Shown here piece after piece: positions 8,543-16,729 of a stretch of DNA of 64,000 nt. The stretch is from Variovorax davisae (GTDB taxonomy: Bacteria > Pseudomonadota > Gammaproteobacteria > Burkholderiales > Burkholderiaceae_C), in assembly GCF_030316845.1 (NCBI RefSeq), contig NZ_JASZYS010000020.1, forward strand, positions 1 to 64,000. The letters run 5' to 3'. Every line of letters starts with the position of its first letter. The stretch's first letter is position 1. A program made the translations under genes and the position numbers. A model generated the notes under the pieces. The model searched no databases. It saw nothing but the letters and a program-made list of their open reading frames with translations, and was not told the origin of the DNA.

Positions 8543-8773
8543 TTACTGCGCCGGAGCGAAATAGTCCAACAGCTGGGCGGTCTTTTCGTCGTCCATCGAC
8601 TCGCTGTCGATGGTCTGCATGTCGTGCGCGATCATGTGGAAATGGACGGTGGTGAGGCGCCGAATATCCCCATCGGTCGAACGCGAATCGTTGCCCGCGG
8701 AGATGAGCGCGTCTGCGACCTGAGCGCGAGTGAAGGTCTTCGAGATCGGCTGGGCGGCGGCGGTTGCAGTCAT
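8543..8773 (-). CDS. Small hypothetical protein, 76 aa
   Basis: A soluble, acidic 76-aa protein of unknown function, starting MTATAAAQP. The frame is open far upstream, but that part has Arg/Ser-rich shadow composition and overlaps an intergenic-looking stretch. The ATG at 8773 gives a balanced protein ending before a good terminator. Residues about 13-70 look mostly helical. It sits between the parA promoter and topB and may be co-transcribed with topB. Confidence 0.5.
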   Translation of the reverse strand: MTATAAAQPISKTFTRAQVADALISAGNDSRSTDGDIRRLTTVHFHMIAHDMQTIDSESMDDEKTAQLLDYFAPAQ

Positions 8774-8912
8774 GGAGGTTCTCGTACTCGTTGTGAGAGT
8801 GGATGGTTGACGTTGTGCGGTGAAAGTATTGCAACATGTAGCAATCTGTTTGGGAATGTGCAGATTTACACGGTTTTCTCTCCATTCGCACGGCGAACGT
8901 GGTCGAAAGCAT

Positions 8913-10910
8913 TCAGTTTGAGGTAGACGCCGCAGCTTTCCGACGTTCAAGGTCCGGGCTCCCTTCGACGTCGTTCGCGGTGAACTTGCAGCCGTCCCGC
9001 CAGGCGGAGCAACTCCAGAAGTGCCCGCTGCCGTCCTTCCTGGCCACACGGCGAAACAACGCGCCGCATGCCGGGCAGTCGATGCGCTCGATGACCGGGA
9101 GGTCAAGCTTGGCTTGGCCGATGAGGTCGCTGACGAAGGCGACCTGGTCGCTCACGAACTGGTCGACGCTCCGGGCGCCCTGCTCGATCTCGCGCAACTG
9201 CCGCTGAAAGTGGGCAGTGAGCGAGGGGCTCTTGACTGTGGGCGGAAGCATGTCGAGGACAGCGCGGCCGGCCTCGGTGCTGACCAGATACTTGCCGCTG
9301 TTCGTGAGAAAACCCCGACGCTTCAATTCTTCGATGATCGCCCCGCGCGTCGCCGGCGTGCCGATCCCGTCGCCATCCTGCAGGGCCTTGCGGTCCACAG
9401 GATCGTCCATGTAGCGGTAGATGTTTTCCATTGCGGGCGGCAAGGTGCCCTCGGTGAAACGCTTCGGCGCGCTTGTCCGCTTGTCATGCCGGCGGGCAGA
9501 GTGGAATTCGACCGGGTCCTGCAGCTCCATGATCGGCAGATCCTGGCTGTCGTCATCCTCCTCCACCGGCGCCTGATAGAGCTGCTTCCACCCGGGCTCG
9601 GTGACAACCTTCCCTCGCGCGGCGAAGTCTTCGCCCAGCGTCGTGGCGTGCACGGTGATTTCGTCGTAGCGATGGACTGGGTAGAACTGCGCGATGTAGG
9701 CCCGGACGATCAGCTGATAAAGATTCAGCTCGTACTCGGCCAGACGGGTCAAGTCCGCTCGCATGGTGGTCGGGATGATGCCGTGGTGCGCTGTGACATT
9801 GGCATCGTTCCATGTCTTCGACTTGATCGAGGTATCGGTGCCATCGATCCACCCGCCGATTGCTGGCAGGTTTTCGCGCAGCGCATCGAAGATCGCGGGG
9901 GCTGCGGCATGCTGGTTCTCGGGTAGGTACTCGCAATCGGTGCGCGGGTAGCTGGTCAGCTTATGTGTCTCGTAGAGCGCTTGGCAGATCTGCAGCGTCT
10001 CGGCCGCGGTGTAGCCGAACATCTCCGAGGCGAGCAAGCCGATGCCAGCCAGGGAGAGGCCCTTGGGCTGATGCTCAGCCTTGGGCACCGTGTTGTATTC
10101 GGAAATGACACCCACCGCGCCCTCAAGGCGCTGGACGATGTCGTCCGCGACTGCGGTATCGACGAGCCTGCCATCGGGATCGAGGCCGACCTGGTCCTCG
10201 CGCGGTTGCCATCGCATGCGGAATTCCGCTGCTGCATGACGCACCTGGACCGTGACGAAGTGATAAGGAACAGGACGGAAGTTCGCGACCTCAGCATCCC
10301 GCTTCGCCACCATGGCCAGCGTTGGCGTCATGACGCGCCCGACCGGCACGACGCCACGATTTCCCAGCGCCTGGGCCCGCAGAGTAAAAGCGCGACTGCC
10401 GTTCATCCCGATCAGCCAATCGGCACGCGATCGGCCCCGAGCCGCATCGCGCATGCCGGCGAAGTCGCGGTTGTCCCGGAGGTTTGCCATCGCTGCGTGC
10501 AAGCTGGCCGGATCCTGTGCGTTCGACCAGAACCGCAGGACCTGTCCGCGAAACTTCGCGTGCTCGATGACCTCATCGACGAGTAGCTGCCCCTCGTTGT
10601 CCGGGTCGCCGGCATTGACCACAACTTGCGCATCGCGCATCAGTTGGGTCAGAAGCTTGATCCGGTCCTTGGCGTCGTCCTTGGGCAAGACGACGAACTG
10701 AGGCGGGACGATTGGCATATTGCCGAAGTCCCATTGCTTGTACGCCGAGCTGTAGAACTCAGGCTTGGGCATCTCGAACAGATGGCCAAAGCATGAACTC
10801 ACAACATCGTTGCCACACTCAAAGTAGCCCTGCCCCCGCCTGGTGACGCCGAGCAGCTCCGCCAGCTCCTTTGCCACGGAAGGCTTTTCTGCGATGAAAA
10901 GTCGTTGCAT
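8913..10910 (-). CDS. topB: DNA topoisomerase III (plasmid TraE-like)
   Basis: A 665-aa type IA topoisomerase. The TOPRIM domain has the E at residue 8 and DPDNEG at 102-107; the active-site Tyr is Y321 in LTSYPRTDCEYLP. A C-terminal zinc-finger remnant (CPACG, then CSAWRDGC, about 620-650) ends the protein. It relaxes and decatenates single-stranded-region-containing DNA. IncP plasmids carry the same enzyme (TraE) in the transfer region, where it is thought to help resolve transferred or replicated DNA. GGGAGAG precedes the ATG. Upstream are four units of the 12-bp repeat and, 143 bases away, a TTTAGCATGCTAAA operator. Confidence 0.93.
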   Translation of the reverse strand: MQRLFIAEKPSVAKELAELLGVTRRGQGYFECGNDVVSSCFGHLFEMPKPEFYSSAYKQWDFGNMPIVPPQFVVLPKDDAKDRIKLLTQLMRDAQVVVNAGDPDNEGQLLVDEVIEHAKFRGQVLRFWSNAQDPASLHAAMANLRDNRDFAGMRDAARGRSRADWLIGMNGSRAFTLRAQALGNRGVVPVGRVMTPTLAMVAKRDAEVANFRPVPYHFVTVQVRHAAAEFRMRWQPREDQVGLDPDGRLVDTAVADDIVQRLEGAVGVISEYNTVPKAEHQPKGLSLAGIGLLASEMFGYTAAETLQICQALYETHKLTSYPRTDCEYLPENQHAAAPAIFDALRENLPAIGGWIDGTDTSIKSKTWNDANVTAHHGIIPTTMRADLTRLAEYELNLYQLIVRAYIAQFYPVHRYDEITVHATTLGEDFAARGKVVTEPGWKQLYQAPVEEDDDSQDLPIMELQDPVEFHSARRHDKRTSAPKRFTEGTLPPAMENIYRYMDDPVDRKALQDGDGIGTPATRGAIIEELKRRGFLTNSGKYLVSTEAGRAVLDMLPPTVKSPSLTAHFQRQLREIEQGARSVDQFVSDQVAFVSDLIGQAKLDLPVIERIDCPACGALFRRVARKDGSGHFWSCSAWRDGCKFTANDVEGSPDLERRKAAASTSN

Positions 10911-10945
10911 CGATCTCTCTCCCTGAACTCAATCGCACGGACGAT

Positions 10946-10986
10946 CAATCTAATCGTCATCTCTAAAAACAACTCTAGAGACAACC
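10946..10986 (-). promoter_or_regulatory. 12-bp repeat array upstream of topB
   Basis: Four units start at 10946 (CAATC), 10958 (CATCT), 10970 (CAACT) and 10982 (CAACC), all exactly 12 bases apart. In the topB direction the first reads AGGTTGTCTCTA. The array begins 36 bases upstream of the topB ATG, where a promoter is expected. Confidence 0.65.
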
Positions 10987-11052
10987 TAAATGTAATCGCA
11001 ACGCTGGGAAGGGAGGGAGTGAAGCTGACTGGCAGCGGGGCCAGGGCCCCGA

Positions 11053-11066
11053 TTTAGCATGCTAAA
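11053..11066. promoter_or_regulatory. KorB-like operator TTTAGCATGCTAAA
   Basis: A perfect 14-bp palindrome lying between the topB promoter region and the 3' end of the relaxase gene. Its half-sites TTTAGC/GCTAAA are identical to those of the IncP KorB operator, with AT instead of a single base at the centre. It may serve topB control or partition. Confidence 0.7.
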
Positions 11067-11108
11067 TGCAGGCCTCCGCCTTGCGAAAGGCCGCCAGCCT
11101 GGGGCGCG

Positions 11109-14100
11109 TCAGCGCTCCCGATTCGGTGCTGCCCTGCCCCGCGCATGCAGCACGATTGGCATCGCCTGAGGTTTCGAAGAATCCCGAAGGGTCAGCTCGA
11201 GGCCGGTGCGTCGAGCGGCGTCGGTCATGGCTGCGACGAATTGAGCGTCGCCGTTGAGCGTGAGCGTTCTTCCATACCGGGCGATGGCAACTCGAATCGC
11301 GGCGTCATAGGCCTTTGTCTGAGGCGTCAGAACAGTGACCCCCTGGGCAGCATCGCGCACGATTGCTCCACCATCGGCGCGATATGTGACCCCGCCCCTG
11401 GCATCAACGGTGTATGTGGGCAGAGGAAAAACCGGCTGGCTACGCCCGCCTGAAATCTTGAGGTCGACATCCTTCTCATGAGGCGCCATACGGCGCAGCT
11501 CGGCGAGCGCGGCGGTATCTCCTCCGCTCGCCAGGTCAACCAAGTATTCACGGTAGTGGGCATTGCGACGCGGCACGCGCGCCTCTGAGGATGCACGGGC
11601 ACGTTCCGCGGCAATGGTCTGCTGAGCGATGAATTGATCTGCTCGCGCTCGGGTGACGGCGGCAGCACGCATCCGGCCTGGCAACGACTGCGCGTCTTGC
11701 TTCTTGCGCTTGTAGTCCTCCCGGCTTTGCAGCACGCGGGTCCGAAAGCCCTCGCTGTCCGCTGCCCTACGGGCGGCGACTTCCTCAAACTGACGGCTAC
11801 GCCACTGGGAAAACTGACGCCAAAGGGCCTTGTCCGGTGGCGGCAGCGCATCGGAGATGCTCGCGTGGTAGCAGTCCTTCAGCACCCCCTCTGCCTCCTT
11901 CCATGGCCGCTTGAGGTGCTTGGTGAAAAAGTCGCCAAGGTTGTACTGCTTGTCCTGGTGAATGATCCGCGGCGACCCGTCAGAGCCGGTGCCTATGGAA
12001 TAGGCAGCGGGATCGATCCCGTAGAGCCTCTGCGCGGCCGTGAGGACGATCGCAGGATTGGTGTCGGCCTTGAGCCGATCGGGTGCCAGCGGAACGCGGT
12101 GAGCCGAGGCCGCAATCGCCTCGATCACGGTCTGCGACTTGCGATCCTGTGGCCGGTCAATCGTCAGCCTGCGCAGCGTGGTCGCAAGAGCTTGGCCGAG
12201 ATTGCGGCGGTCCAGCGCGGCGCGGATCGCCGCGGGATCCTTGGCGACCTGGGCGCCACGCGCAATGGCCGCGGCCGAGCGGTCAAGGCGCTCCCTCGGT
12301 GTCAGAGGAGTTTGGTCTTGCGAGCGATCTTCCCGTAGTCCGCGCAAAGTGGCATCAAGAGCTGCGCCAAGACTTCGACGCTGGAAGTACCTCGCGACTT
12401 GCGCAGGGTCAGCAGCAATTTGTTGGCCGCGCGCGATAGCCGCTGCTGCGCGGCGGAGTAGGCCTTGGCTTGAGCGATCGCCTTGGCTATCTGCTCGGGG
12501 GTCGGTGACATCATGATTCGGGTTCCGCTTTGCAAGCGTGCGCGCATGGCACTCGGCCAAGATCGGCAGGGCCTCGGCCCAAGGCTGCTTCAGGTGTTTG
12601 GTGAAAAAGTCGCCAAGGTTGTACTGGCGACCAGCGTGAAGGATTCGCGGCTTGCCGTCCTTGCCCTTCGCGACGAGGTACTCGGCCAGGTCAATCCCAA
12701 AGCGCTCCTGGGCGACGGCGAGAACAACCTCCGGGTCTGTCTCGCCCTTCAGTTCGGCGTCGGTCAGATCCCGAGATGGCCCTTGATCTGCTCCGAACTG
12801 TCCACCAGCGGCACGAGGAGCTTTTCGAGGGTCTTGACCAAGCCGTCCTCGGACGGCCCTTCCATCTCGGCCAAGATCTTCTCGAAAGTCAGCGCCATCG
12901 CTAGGTTTTGCTCTGTCAGCGTTTCCATCAACGCCGAAAGTTCGTTCAGGTCTTCCATTTTTGAGTTCCTTGATAAGTGACTTGATACGGGCAGCGAAGC
13001 CGGCCGGGCGCGGGGTGGGAACCCCCTGCTCTTCCACCCTCGCCATCGCTCGATTGATTGCCTCAGCTGCGGCGCCGACAAGCTGCCGCTCGATGGGCTC
13101 GTCGTAGACAGCCAGCCGGGCACGGGTCTTCGCACGACAGTCGCTGAGAAACTCGTCTTGCTTGGCCGAGGACATCCCCTTGAAGGCCTTCTTGAGGCGG
13201 GGGGACGCGACATAGCGAGCCACGAAAGAACCTCTTGCCCGCCACTGCTCTACGACCTGGTCGTAGTCCGAGGCCGGTGCGGGAGCGCGCAGCGCCTCCG
13301 CCTCGGCCGCAAAGCCCTCCCGACTCAGGCCCTTGATGTTGATGCCTTTGTCCGCCCAATCCGGCTTGACGTTGATATAGGTCCCATCCCTGCCCTGCCG
13401 AACGGTGGTCACGCCGATGGTGCTCGCAGCTTCGACGAGCTGTTCAAACGTGTCGACGTGTCGTTCGGCCACGAGAGACGCAAGGTAGGCCCGGATCTGC
13501 TTCGGGCTCTGACCCTCGAAGGATGCCTCGTGCCGGCCTAGGGGATGCTCCGGGGCGGCCGGATCTCGCTTTGATTGCTTCGGGCTCTTGAGCCCGAAGC
13601 GTTGATTGATCTGTTCCTGGATTGCCTCGGGGACGGACATTTCCTTGAGGTAGCCAAACGGGTCCATGAACCTGTCGGACTCAAGGTTGCGCATCGGAAT
13701 GACGATGTGAACGTGAGGAAGCCGGCTCTCATAGTCGCCGGACCGCGCGTTCAACTCGTGCGTCACCTTCGGAATGTGCGCCTCGGCGTAGAACATGTAC
13801 TCGCTGGGATCGTAGGCAGCCATGACTGCCTCCCGGTAGGCGTCTACGACTTCGTGAAGCACCTTCGCATTGATCTGGCCCGGCTCGCATTCTTCGGCCG
13901 CGGTGAACTGCTCGGCGAAGCCCAGGGTGATGTGGAGGTAGCGCGAATCGCCCTCTTGCTTCGTCACGATCCCGTCGATCACAGCGTTCAGCAACTCGAT
14001 GTCGCCGGCCAGGGGAATACGGTCGTCGATCAGATCGCGATCGAACTCCCTGCCCTTCTTCCTCCCCGACTCAAGGTACTCGACGATGCCGCTGGCAGCT

Positions 14101-14120
14101 GAGTTAATCCGCGCGAGCAT
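11109..14120 (-). CDS. Conjugative relaxase with C-terminal LPD7 domain
   Basis: About 1003 aa from the ATG at 14120, which overlaps the mobC stop by 17 bases. The N-terminal relaxase domain has MLARINSAASGIVEYL, YLHITLGF near 61-68, H115 in YAEAHIPKV, and the metal-binding HVHIV at 136-140. It would nick oriT through an N-terminal nucleophile; Y15 is a candidate. The C-terminus (about 900-990) matches the LPD7 domain often fused to such relaxases. In the middle, a module of about 60 residues ending QYNLGDFFTKHLK and a second helical module (AAAAIARGQQIA) each occur twice, so the linker arose by internal duplication. A single TraI-type helicase is not evident. It forms the leftward mob operon with mobC. 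Confidence 0.88.
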   Translation of the reverse strand: MLARINSAASGIVEYLESGRKKGREFDRDLIDDRIPLAGDIELLNAVIDGIVTKQEGDSRYLHITLGFAEQFTAAEECEPGQINAKVLHEVVDAYREAVMAAYDPSEYMFYAEAHIPKVTHELNARSGDYESRLPHVHIVIPMRNLESDRFMDPFGYLKEMSVPEAIQEQINQRFGLKSPKQSKRDPAAPEHPLGRHEASFEGQSPKQIRAYLASLVAERHVDTFEQLVEAASTIGVTTVRQGRDGTYINVKPDWADKGINIKGLSREGFAAEAEALRAPAPASDYDQVVEQWRARGSFVARYVASPRLKKAFKGMSSAKQDEFLSDCRAKTRARLAVYDEPIERQLVGAAAEAINRAMARVEEQGVPTPRPAGFAARIKSLIKELKNGRPERTFGVDGNADRAKPSDGADFREDLGRDGRAVRGRLGQDPRKAPRAAGGQFGADQGPSRDLTDAELKGETDPEVVLAVAQERFGIDLAEYLVAKGKDGKPRILHAGRQYNLGDFFTKHLKQPWAEALPILAECHARTLAKRNPNHDVTDPRADSQGDRSSQGLLRRAAAAIARGQQIAADPAQVARYFQRRSLGAALDATLRGLREDRSQDQTPLTPRERLDRSAAAIARGAQVAKDPAAIRAALDRRNLGQALATTLRRLTIDRPQDRKSQTVIEAIAASAHRVPLAPDRLKADTNPAIVLTAAQRLYGIDPAAYSIGTGSDGSPRIIHQDKQYNLGDFFTKHLKRPWKEAEGVLKDCYHASISDALPPPDKALWRQFSQWRSRQFEEVAARRAADSEGFRTRVLQSREDYKRKKQDAQSLPGRMRAAAVTRARADQFIAQQTIAAERARASSEARVPRRNAHYREYLVDLASGGDTAALAELRRMAPHEKDVDLKISGGRSQPVFPLPTYTVDARGGVTYRADGGAIVRDAAQGVTVLTPQTKAYDAAIRVAIARYGRTLTLNGDAQFVAAMTDAARRTGLELTLRDSSKPQAMPIVLHARGRAAPNRER

Positions 14121-14535
14121 TGGCGACGGCCTCCCTGAAAGTCGCCTGGATCGCCTGAAGCTCCTTGAGGAGCGCGGCACATTCCTGTGCAGTCAACTTG
14201 CCCTCCAGCCGAAGGGTGTTGACCCGATGTGCGAGCTGGTTCAAGTTGTTCCCCGCCTTGCAGGCCTGGAACAGCAGGGGCTTCAACTCATGGTGGGGCG
14301 TCATCCGCGCAACGATCTGCGTCCGGTTTCCGAGGATCGCTTGTTCAAGCCAAGCACGGGTAGAGATGCCCGCCTCTTCCGCCTTGAACGTTATCTGGGC
14401 GTGCGCCAAAGCGCTGATCCGGAATGAAACGACCCTCGTCTTGGTCGCTTCACCCTGAGATTTAGCATGCGAAACCGGAAGCGAGTCGACGAGGGCTTGG
14501 TCGGCCGAGGAGCCTGGTGCGTGTTCTTCTGTCAT
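14104..14535 (-). CDS. mobC: MobC-like relaxosome accessory protein
   Basis: A 143-aa basic protein. The N-terminal part has a ribbon-helix-helix-like segment (TRVVSFRISALAHAQITF), and the C-terminal part has the MobC signature KAGNNLNQLAHRVN. It would bind oriT and help the relaxase open the DNA. It lies immediately upstream of the relaxase and overlaps it. Its ATG is 16 bases from a TTTAGCATGCTAAA operator, so KorB-like binding would block its promoter or leader. A one-mismatch copy of the operator lies inside the gene at 14461-14474. Confidence 0.85.
   Translation of the reverse strand: MTEEHAPGSSADQALVDSLPVSHAKSQGEATKTRVVSFRISALAHAQITFKAEEAGISTRAWLEQAILGNRTQIVARMTPHHELKPLLFQACKAGNNLNQLAHRVNTLRLEGKLTAQECAALLKELQAIQATFREAVANARAD
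14461..14474. promoter_or_regulatory. Imperfect KorB-like operator inside mobC
   Basis: TTTAGCATGCGAAA, one mismatch from the consensus palindrome, within the N-terminal coding part of mobC. With the perfect site at 14551 it could allow cooperative binding. It may also be a chance coding match. Confidence 0.4.
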
Positions 14536-14823
14536 GTCCCTGGGGGCCCATTTAGCATGCTAAACGGCGAGGCGTAGCCGGTTGAAAAGGTTTCAAAGGC
14601 AGCGCCTTTGGCACGGGTATTTTACAGAGGCGTAGCCGGCTGTAAACATACCAGACGTGCCTCTCTGCCGAAGATATGAGGAAATCTGGAATTATGCGGG
14701 CTTCCTTGGAGCCCGATTGAGTGCACCGGGCTTTTGTAGACGAGTTGGGCTCCAGCCGGGCCCAAGTGGGCGTTTGCGGGCTTTTGCGGGCTTTTGCGGG
14801 CTTCGCTGCAGTATCATCAATCC
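14536..14823. other. oriT: Candidate origin of transfer (oriT) region
   Basis: This non-coding stretch lies between leftward mobC-relaxase and the rightward traK-like gene, the same place as oriT in RP4. It holds the inverted repeats AAAGGC-AGC-GCCTTT (14595-14609) and TTACAG...CTGTAA (14622-14645), a 13-base direct repeat GAGGCGTAGCCGG (14569 and 14627), and three tandem copies of TTTGCGGGCT (14774-14803). The strand-specific nick site cannot be read from sequence alone. The assignment is inferred from position and repeat content. Confidence 0.55.
14551..14564. promoter_or_regulatory. KorB-like operator upstream of mobC
   Basis: A perfect TTTAGCATGCTAAA 16 bases upstream of the mobC start codon, at the edge of the candidate oriT. 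Confidence 0.75.
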
Positions 14824-15480
14824 ATGCTGCCACCAAGCCCCCTGGAAATCGACTCCCGCATTGAGCAGTTCATGGCCGCGAATCCGCCAGATTCGCTGAC
14901 CTACATGCAACTGTTCCGGCCCGCGATCATTCGGATGTATGTCAGCGGGTACTCAAAGGCGCTGATATTCAAAGCGCTAACCGAACAGGGTCTCATCGCA
15001 ATCTCACGAACGGCGTTCCAGCGCTGGCTGAGCGCCAACGTCGATCTCGACAAGGAGGCGAGGGCGTTTGTGGAACGGCGCTCTGCCGCTGTTTCAGAGG
15101 CCGGATCCAGCGCGGAGACCGCGCCAACTTCCACGCCCCAGAAAGCCGCTCAGCAAAAGGGGAAGCCGGGGAGGACACGTGGCGAAGCGCAAGTTGCCCC
15201 AGTTCCCTCGGCAGCCGTCAAGGCCTCAGCCGCTGCGGCTGGCGGTGCGGAAGCAGCAACCGCATCGACAACCCCAGAGACAACCGTTAAAGCAACTGTA
15301 GAATCAACCCACGGTACAACCGTTCAGACACCCAACGAAGAGAAAATGAAGATCATCGCCGACCTGAACGCGATTCTTCAAAAGGCGGAGGCACGGGATA
15401 TGGGCGCTGTATCGGATCGAGCGCTTGCGCGTCTTCGTCTCGCTGAGCGCGATAAAGCGCCAGGGGATGGAGGCGGGTAG
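14824..15480 (+). CDS. TraK/StbA-position DNA-binding protein
   Basis: A 218-aa protein from the ATG at 14824. Residues 15-90 look like a helical DNA-binding domain (IIRMYVSGYSKALIFKAL, then ISRTAFQRWLSA), resembling plasmid proteins annotated TraK or StbA. A long Ala/Thr/Ser/Pro-rich linker (about 90-175) leads to a charged helical C-terminus. RP4 TraK coats oriT; R388 StbA binds phased 9-bp repeats and represses. Here the linker DNA at 15257-15321 encodes a four-residue Thr-rich repeat that is also six perfect copies of the 12-bp element, so the gene carries its own candidate binding sites. It is first in a three-gene set matching traK-traL-traM. No strong ribosome site is seen. Confidence 0.6.
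   Translation: MLPPSPLEIDSRIEQFMAANPPDSLTYMQLFRPAIIRMYVSGYSKALIFKALTEQGLIAISRTAFQRWLSANVDLDKEARAFVERRSAAVSEAGSSAETAPTSTPQKAAQQKGKPGRTRGEAQVAPVPSAAVKASAAAAGGAEAATASTTPETTVKATVESTHGTTVQTPNEEKMKIIADLNAILQKAEARDMGAVSDRALARLRLAERDKAPGDGGG
15257..15321 (-). repeat. Six perfectly phased 12-bp repeats inside the TraK/StbA-like gene
   Basis: CAACC/CAACT cores start at 15257, 15269, 15281, 15293, 15305 and 15317, every 12 bases without exception; a weaker seventh (CACCC) is at 15329. Read on the minus strand the units are GGTTGCTGCTTC, GGTTGTCGATGC, GGTTGTCTCTGG and so on. The spacing is that of the promoter arrays elsewhere, here kept in frame as a four-residue repeat. Confidence 0.7.
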
Positions 15481-15512
15481 GCGCATTCATCTATCCGTTA
15501 GGGAGTGTGGGA

Positions 15513-16220
15513 ATGAGTGAGAACGCTTTGTTCAAAATCGCGGTGCTGAACTACTCGGGCAACGTAGGCAAGTCGACGTTGGCCCGCCATCTACTGCAGC
15601 CCCGAATGAGCGAATGCCCGATTACGTTCATCGAGTCGATCAACGAAGGAGGCGACGAGGAATCGAACGTCAAGGGCAAAGAGTTCGCGACCGTCATGAT
15701 CGATGTACTCGCCGCTGACCGGGCCATCGTCGACATCGGCAGCAGCAACATCGAGCAAGTCTTCGCCAAGGTCGGCCGCATGGGTGATGTTCTGGACGGC
15801 TTCGACTATTTCCTGATCCCAACGGTTTCGAAGGCCAAGCAGCAAAACGACACGGTCAAGGTCATCCGCGATCTGGCTGTGCTCGGGGTCCCGACTTCGA
15901 AAATGAAGGTGATCCTCAACTATGTGGATCCCGATGATGACGTGGAGAAGATCTTCGACATTGCCCTGGAGGCGCTGGAAAGACTCAAGATCGAACATGC
16001 CATCGTCCATGAAAGCGAAGGCTTCGCCTACCTGACTGGCCGCACCGTCAAGGATGTGGCAGCAGAAGGACGGGACTTCCGCAAGCAAATCGCCGAGGCC
16101 GCCACGAAGGAAGCGAAGCACGAATTGGCTACCGCGCAGGTGCTTTCGCGCATGGCCCGTGGCATTCAGGCGGAACTGGATACGGTCTTCACGAAGCTCT
16201 TCGGCCCAGCAACGGCATGA
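15513..16220 (+). CDS. TraL/StbB-like P-loop ATPase
   Basis: A 235-aa protein with a ParA-like P-loop near the N-terminus (NYSGNVGKSTLARHLL, residues about 11-26) and a strand ADRAIVDIGSSN near 66-77. This matches TraL of RP4 and StbB of R388, small ATPases encoded beside oriT. StbB is needed for conjugation and for intracellular plasmid positioning. The ATG at 15513 follows GGGAG by 7 bases; an in-frame GTG at 15507 is less well placed. Its stop overlaps the next ATG by 4 bases. The role is inferred from family and position. Confidence 0.72.
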   Translation: MSENALFKIAVLNYSGNVGKSTLARHLLQPRMSECPITFIESINEGGDEESNVKGKEFATVMIDVLAADRAIVDIGSSNIEQVFAKVGRMGDVLDGFDYFLIPTVSKAKQQNDTVKVIRDLAVLGVPTSKMKVILNYVDPDDDVEKIFDIALEALERLKIEHAIVHESEGFAYLTGRTVKDVAAEGRDFRKQIAEAATKEAKHELATAQVLSRMARGIQAELDTVFTKLFGPATA

Positions 16221-16591
16221 GCGGCGGCGCGAAGGCGCTGATCGAGGCAGTGCATGCGGAGCTGCTCGTCGATATCCAGCATTTAGCGGGCGAAGTTCAC
16301 GAACTCCAGCTACAGCTTCCTGCCATCGTGGCCGATATCAACGGTAGCGCCGAGGGCGTGAAGGTCGCAGCAGGAAAGGCGCTGGCCGACTTCGAGGCCA
16401 TGGGCCATGGCCTGGTGCAGGTCGTTCGACGTCAGGTCGACGAAGAGCGGATTGCTTCCGCCAAGGCGAATGCCGAAGCCGCGCGAGGGACCAAGAGTGC
16501 CCTGGAGCAATTCACGAAGTACTTCTGGCTCCTTTGCGGCCTGACCTGCATGAACACGCTCCTCGTCGCCGCAATATTGCTCAGCCGCTGA
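16217..16591 (+). CDS. TraM-position protein with C-terminal membrane anchor
   Basis: A 124-aa protein: residues 1-95 are amphipathic and probably coiled-coil, with repeated Ala/Glu/Val heptads. Residues about 100-121 (YFWLLCGLTCMNTLLVAAIL) form one membrane segment. RP4 TraM and R388 StbC occupy the same place; TraM also has a C-terminal hydrophobic tail. Function is poorly known even in those systems. It is translationally coupled to the TraL-like ATPase (ATGA overlap) and is followed by two KorB-like operators. Confidence 0.6.
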   Translation: MSGGAKALIEAVHAELLVDIQHLAGEVHELQLQLPAIVADINGSAEGVKVAAGKALADFEAMGHGLVQVVRRQVDEERIASAKANAEAARGTKSALEQFTKYFWLLCGLTCMNTLLVAAILLSR

Positions 16592-16599
16592 ACCGGCCA

Positions 16600-16613
16600 T
16601 TTAGCATGCTAAA
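16600..16613. promoter_or_regulatory. KorB-like operator, first of a pair
   Basis: A perfect TTTAGCATGCTAAA 9 bases after the TraM-like stop and 50 bases from the next copy. The pair lies upstream of the response-regulator gene at 16730. Confidence 0.75.
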
Positions 16614-16649
16614 TCGGTCGGTCCGGGGGCGTCACCGGAAAGTTGGCCG

Positions 16650-16663
16650 TTTAGCATGCTAAA
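16650..16663. promoter_or_regulatory. KorB-like operator, second of a pair
   Basis: A perfect TTTAGCATGCTAAA 67 bases upstream of the response-regulator ATG. The 50-base spacing, about five helical turns, would put both bound proteins on one face of the DNA. Confidence 0.75.
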
Positions 16664-16729
16664 TCCGGCCCGAGGACCACATATGCGAGGACTGAGAAAA
16701 GGGCGCCTGGAAGCGGGCAGGGGACGGAG

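Noticed and set aside
14774..14803. Tandem TTTGCGGGCT repeats considered as a CRISPR or VNTR
   Set aside because: Only three 10-base units with no spacers; better seen as part of the oriT region.
15251..15330. Repeats in the TraK/StbA-like gene as mere low-complexity coding sequence
   Set aside because: Not fully excluded, but the six perfect 12-base spacings and the match to promoter arrays make chance coding repetition less likely.
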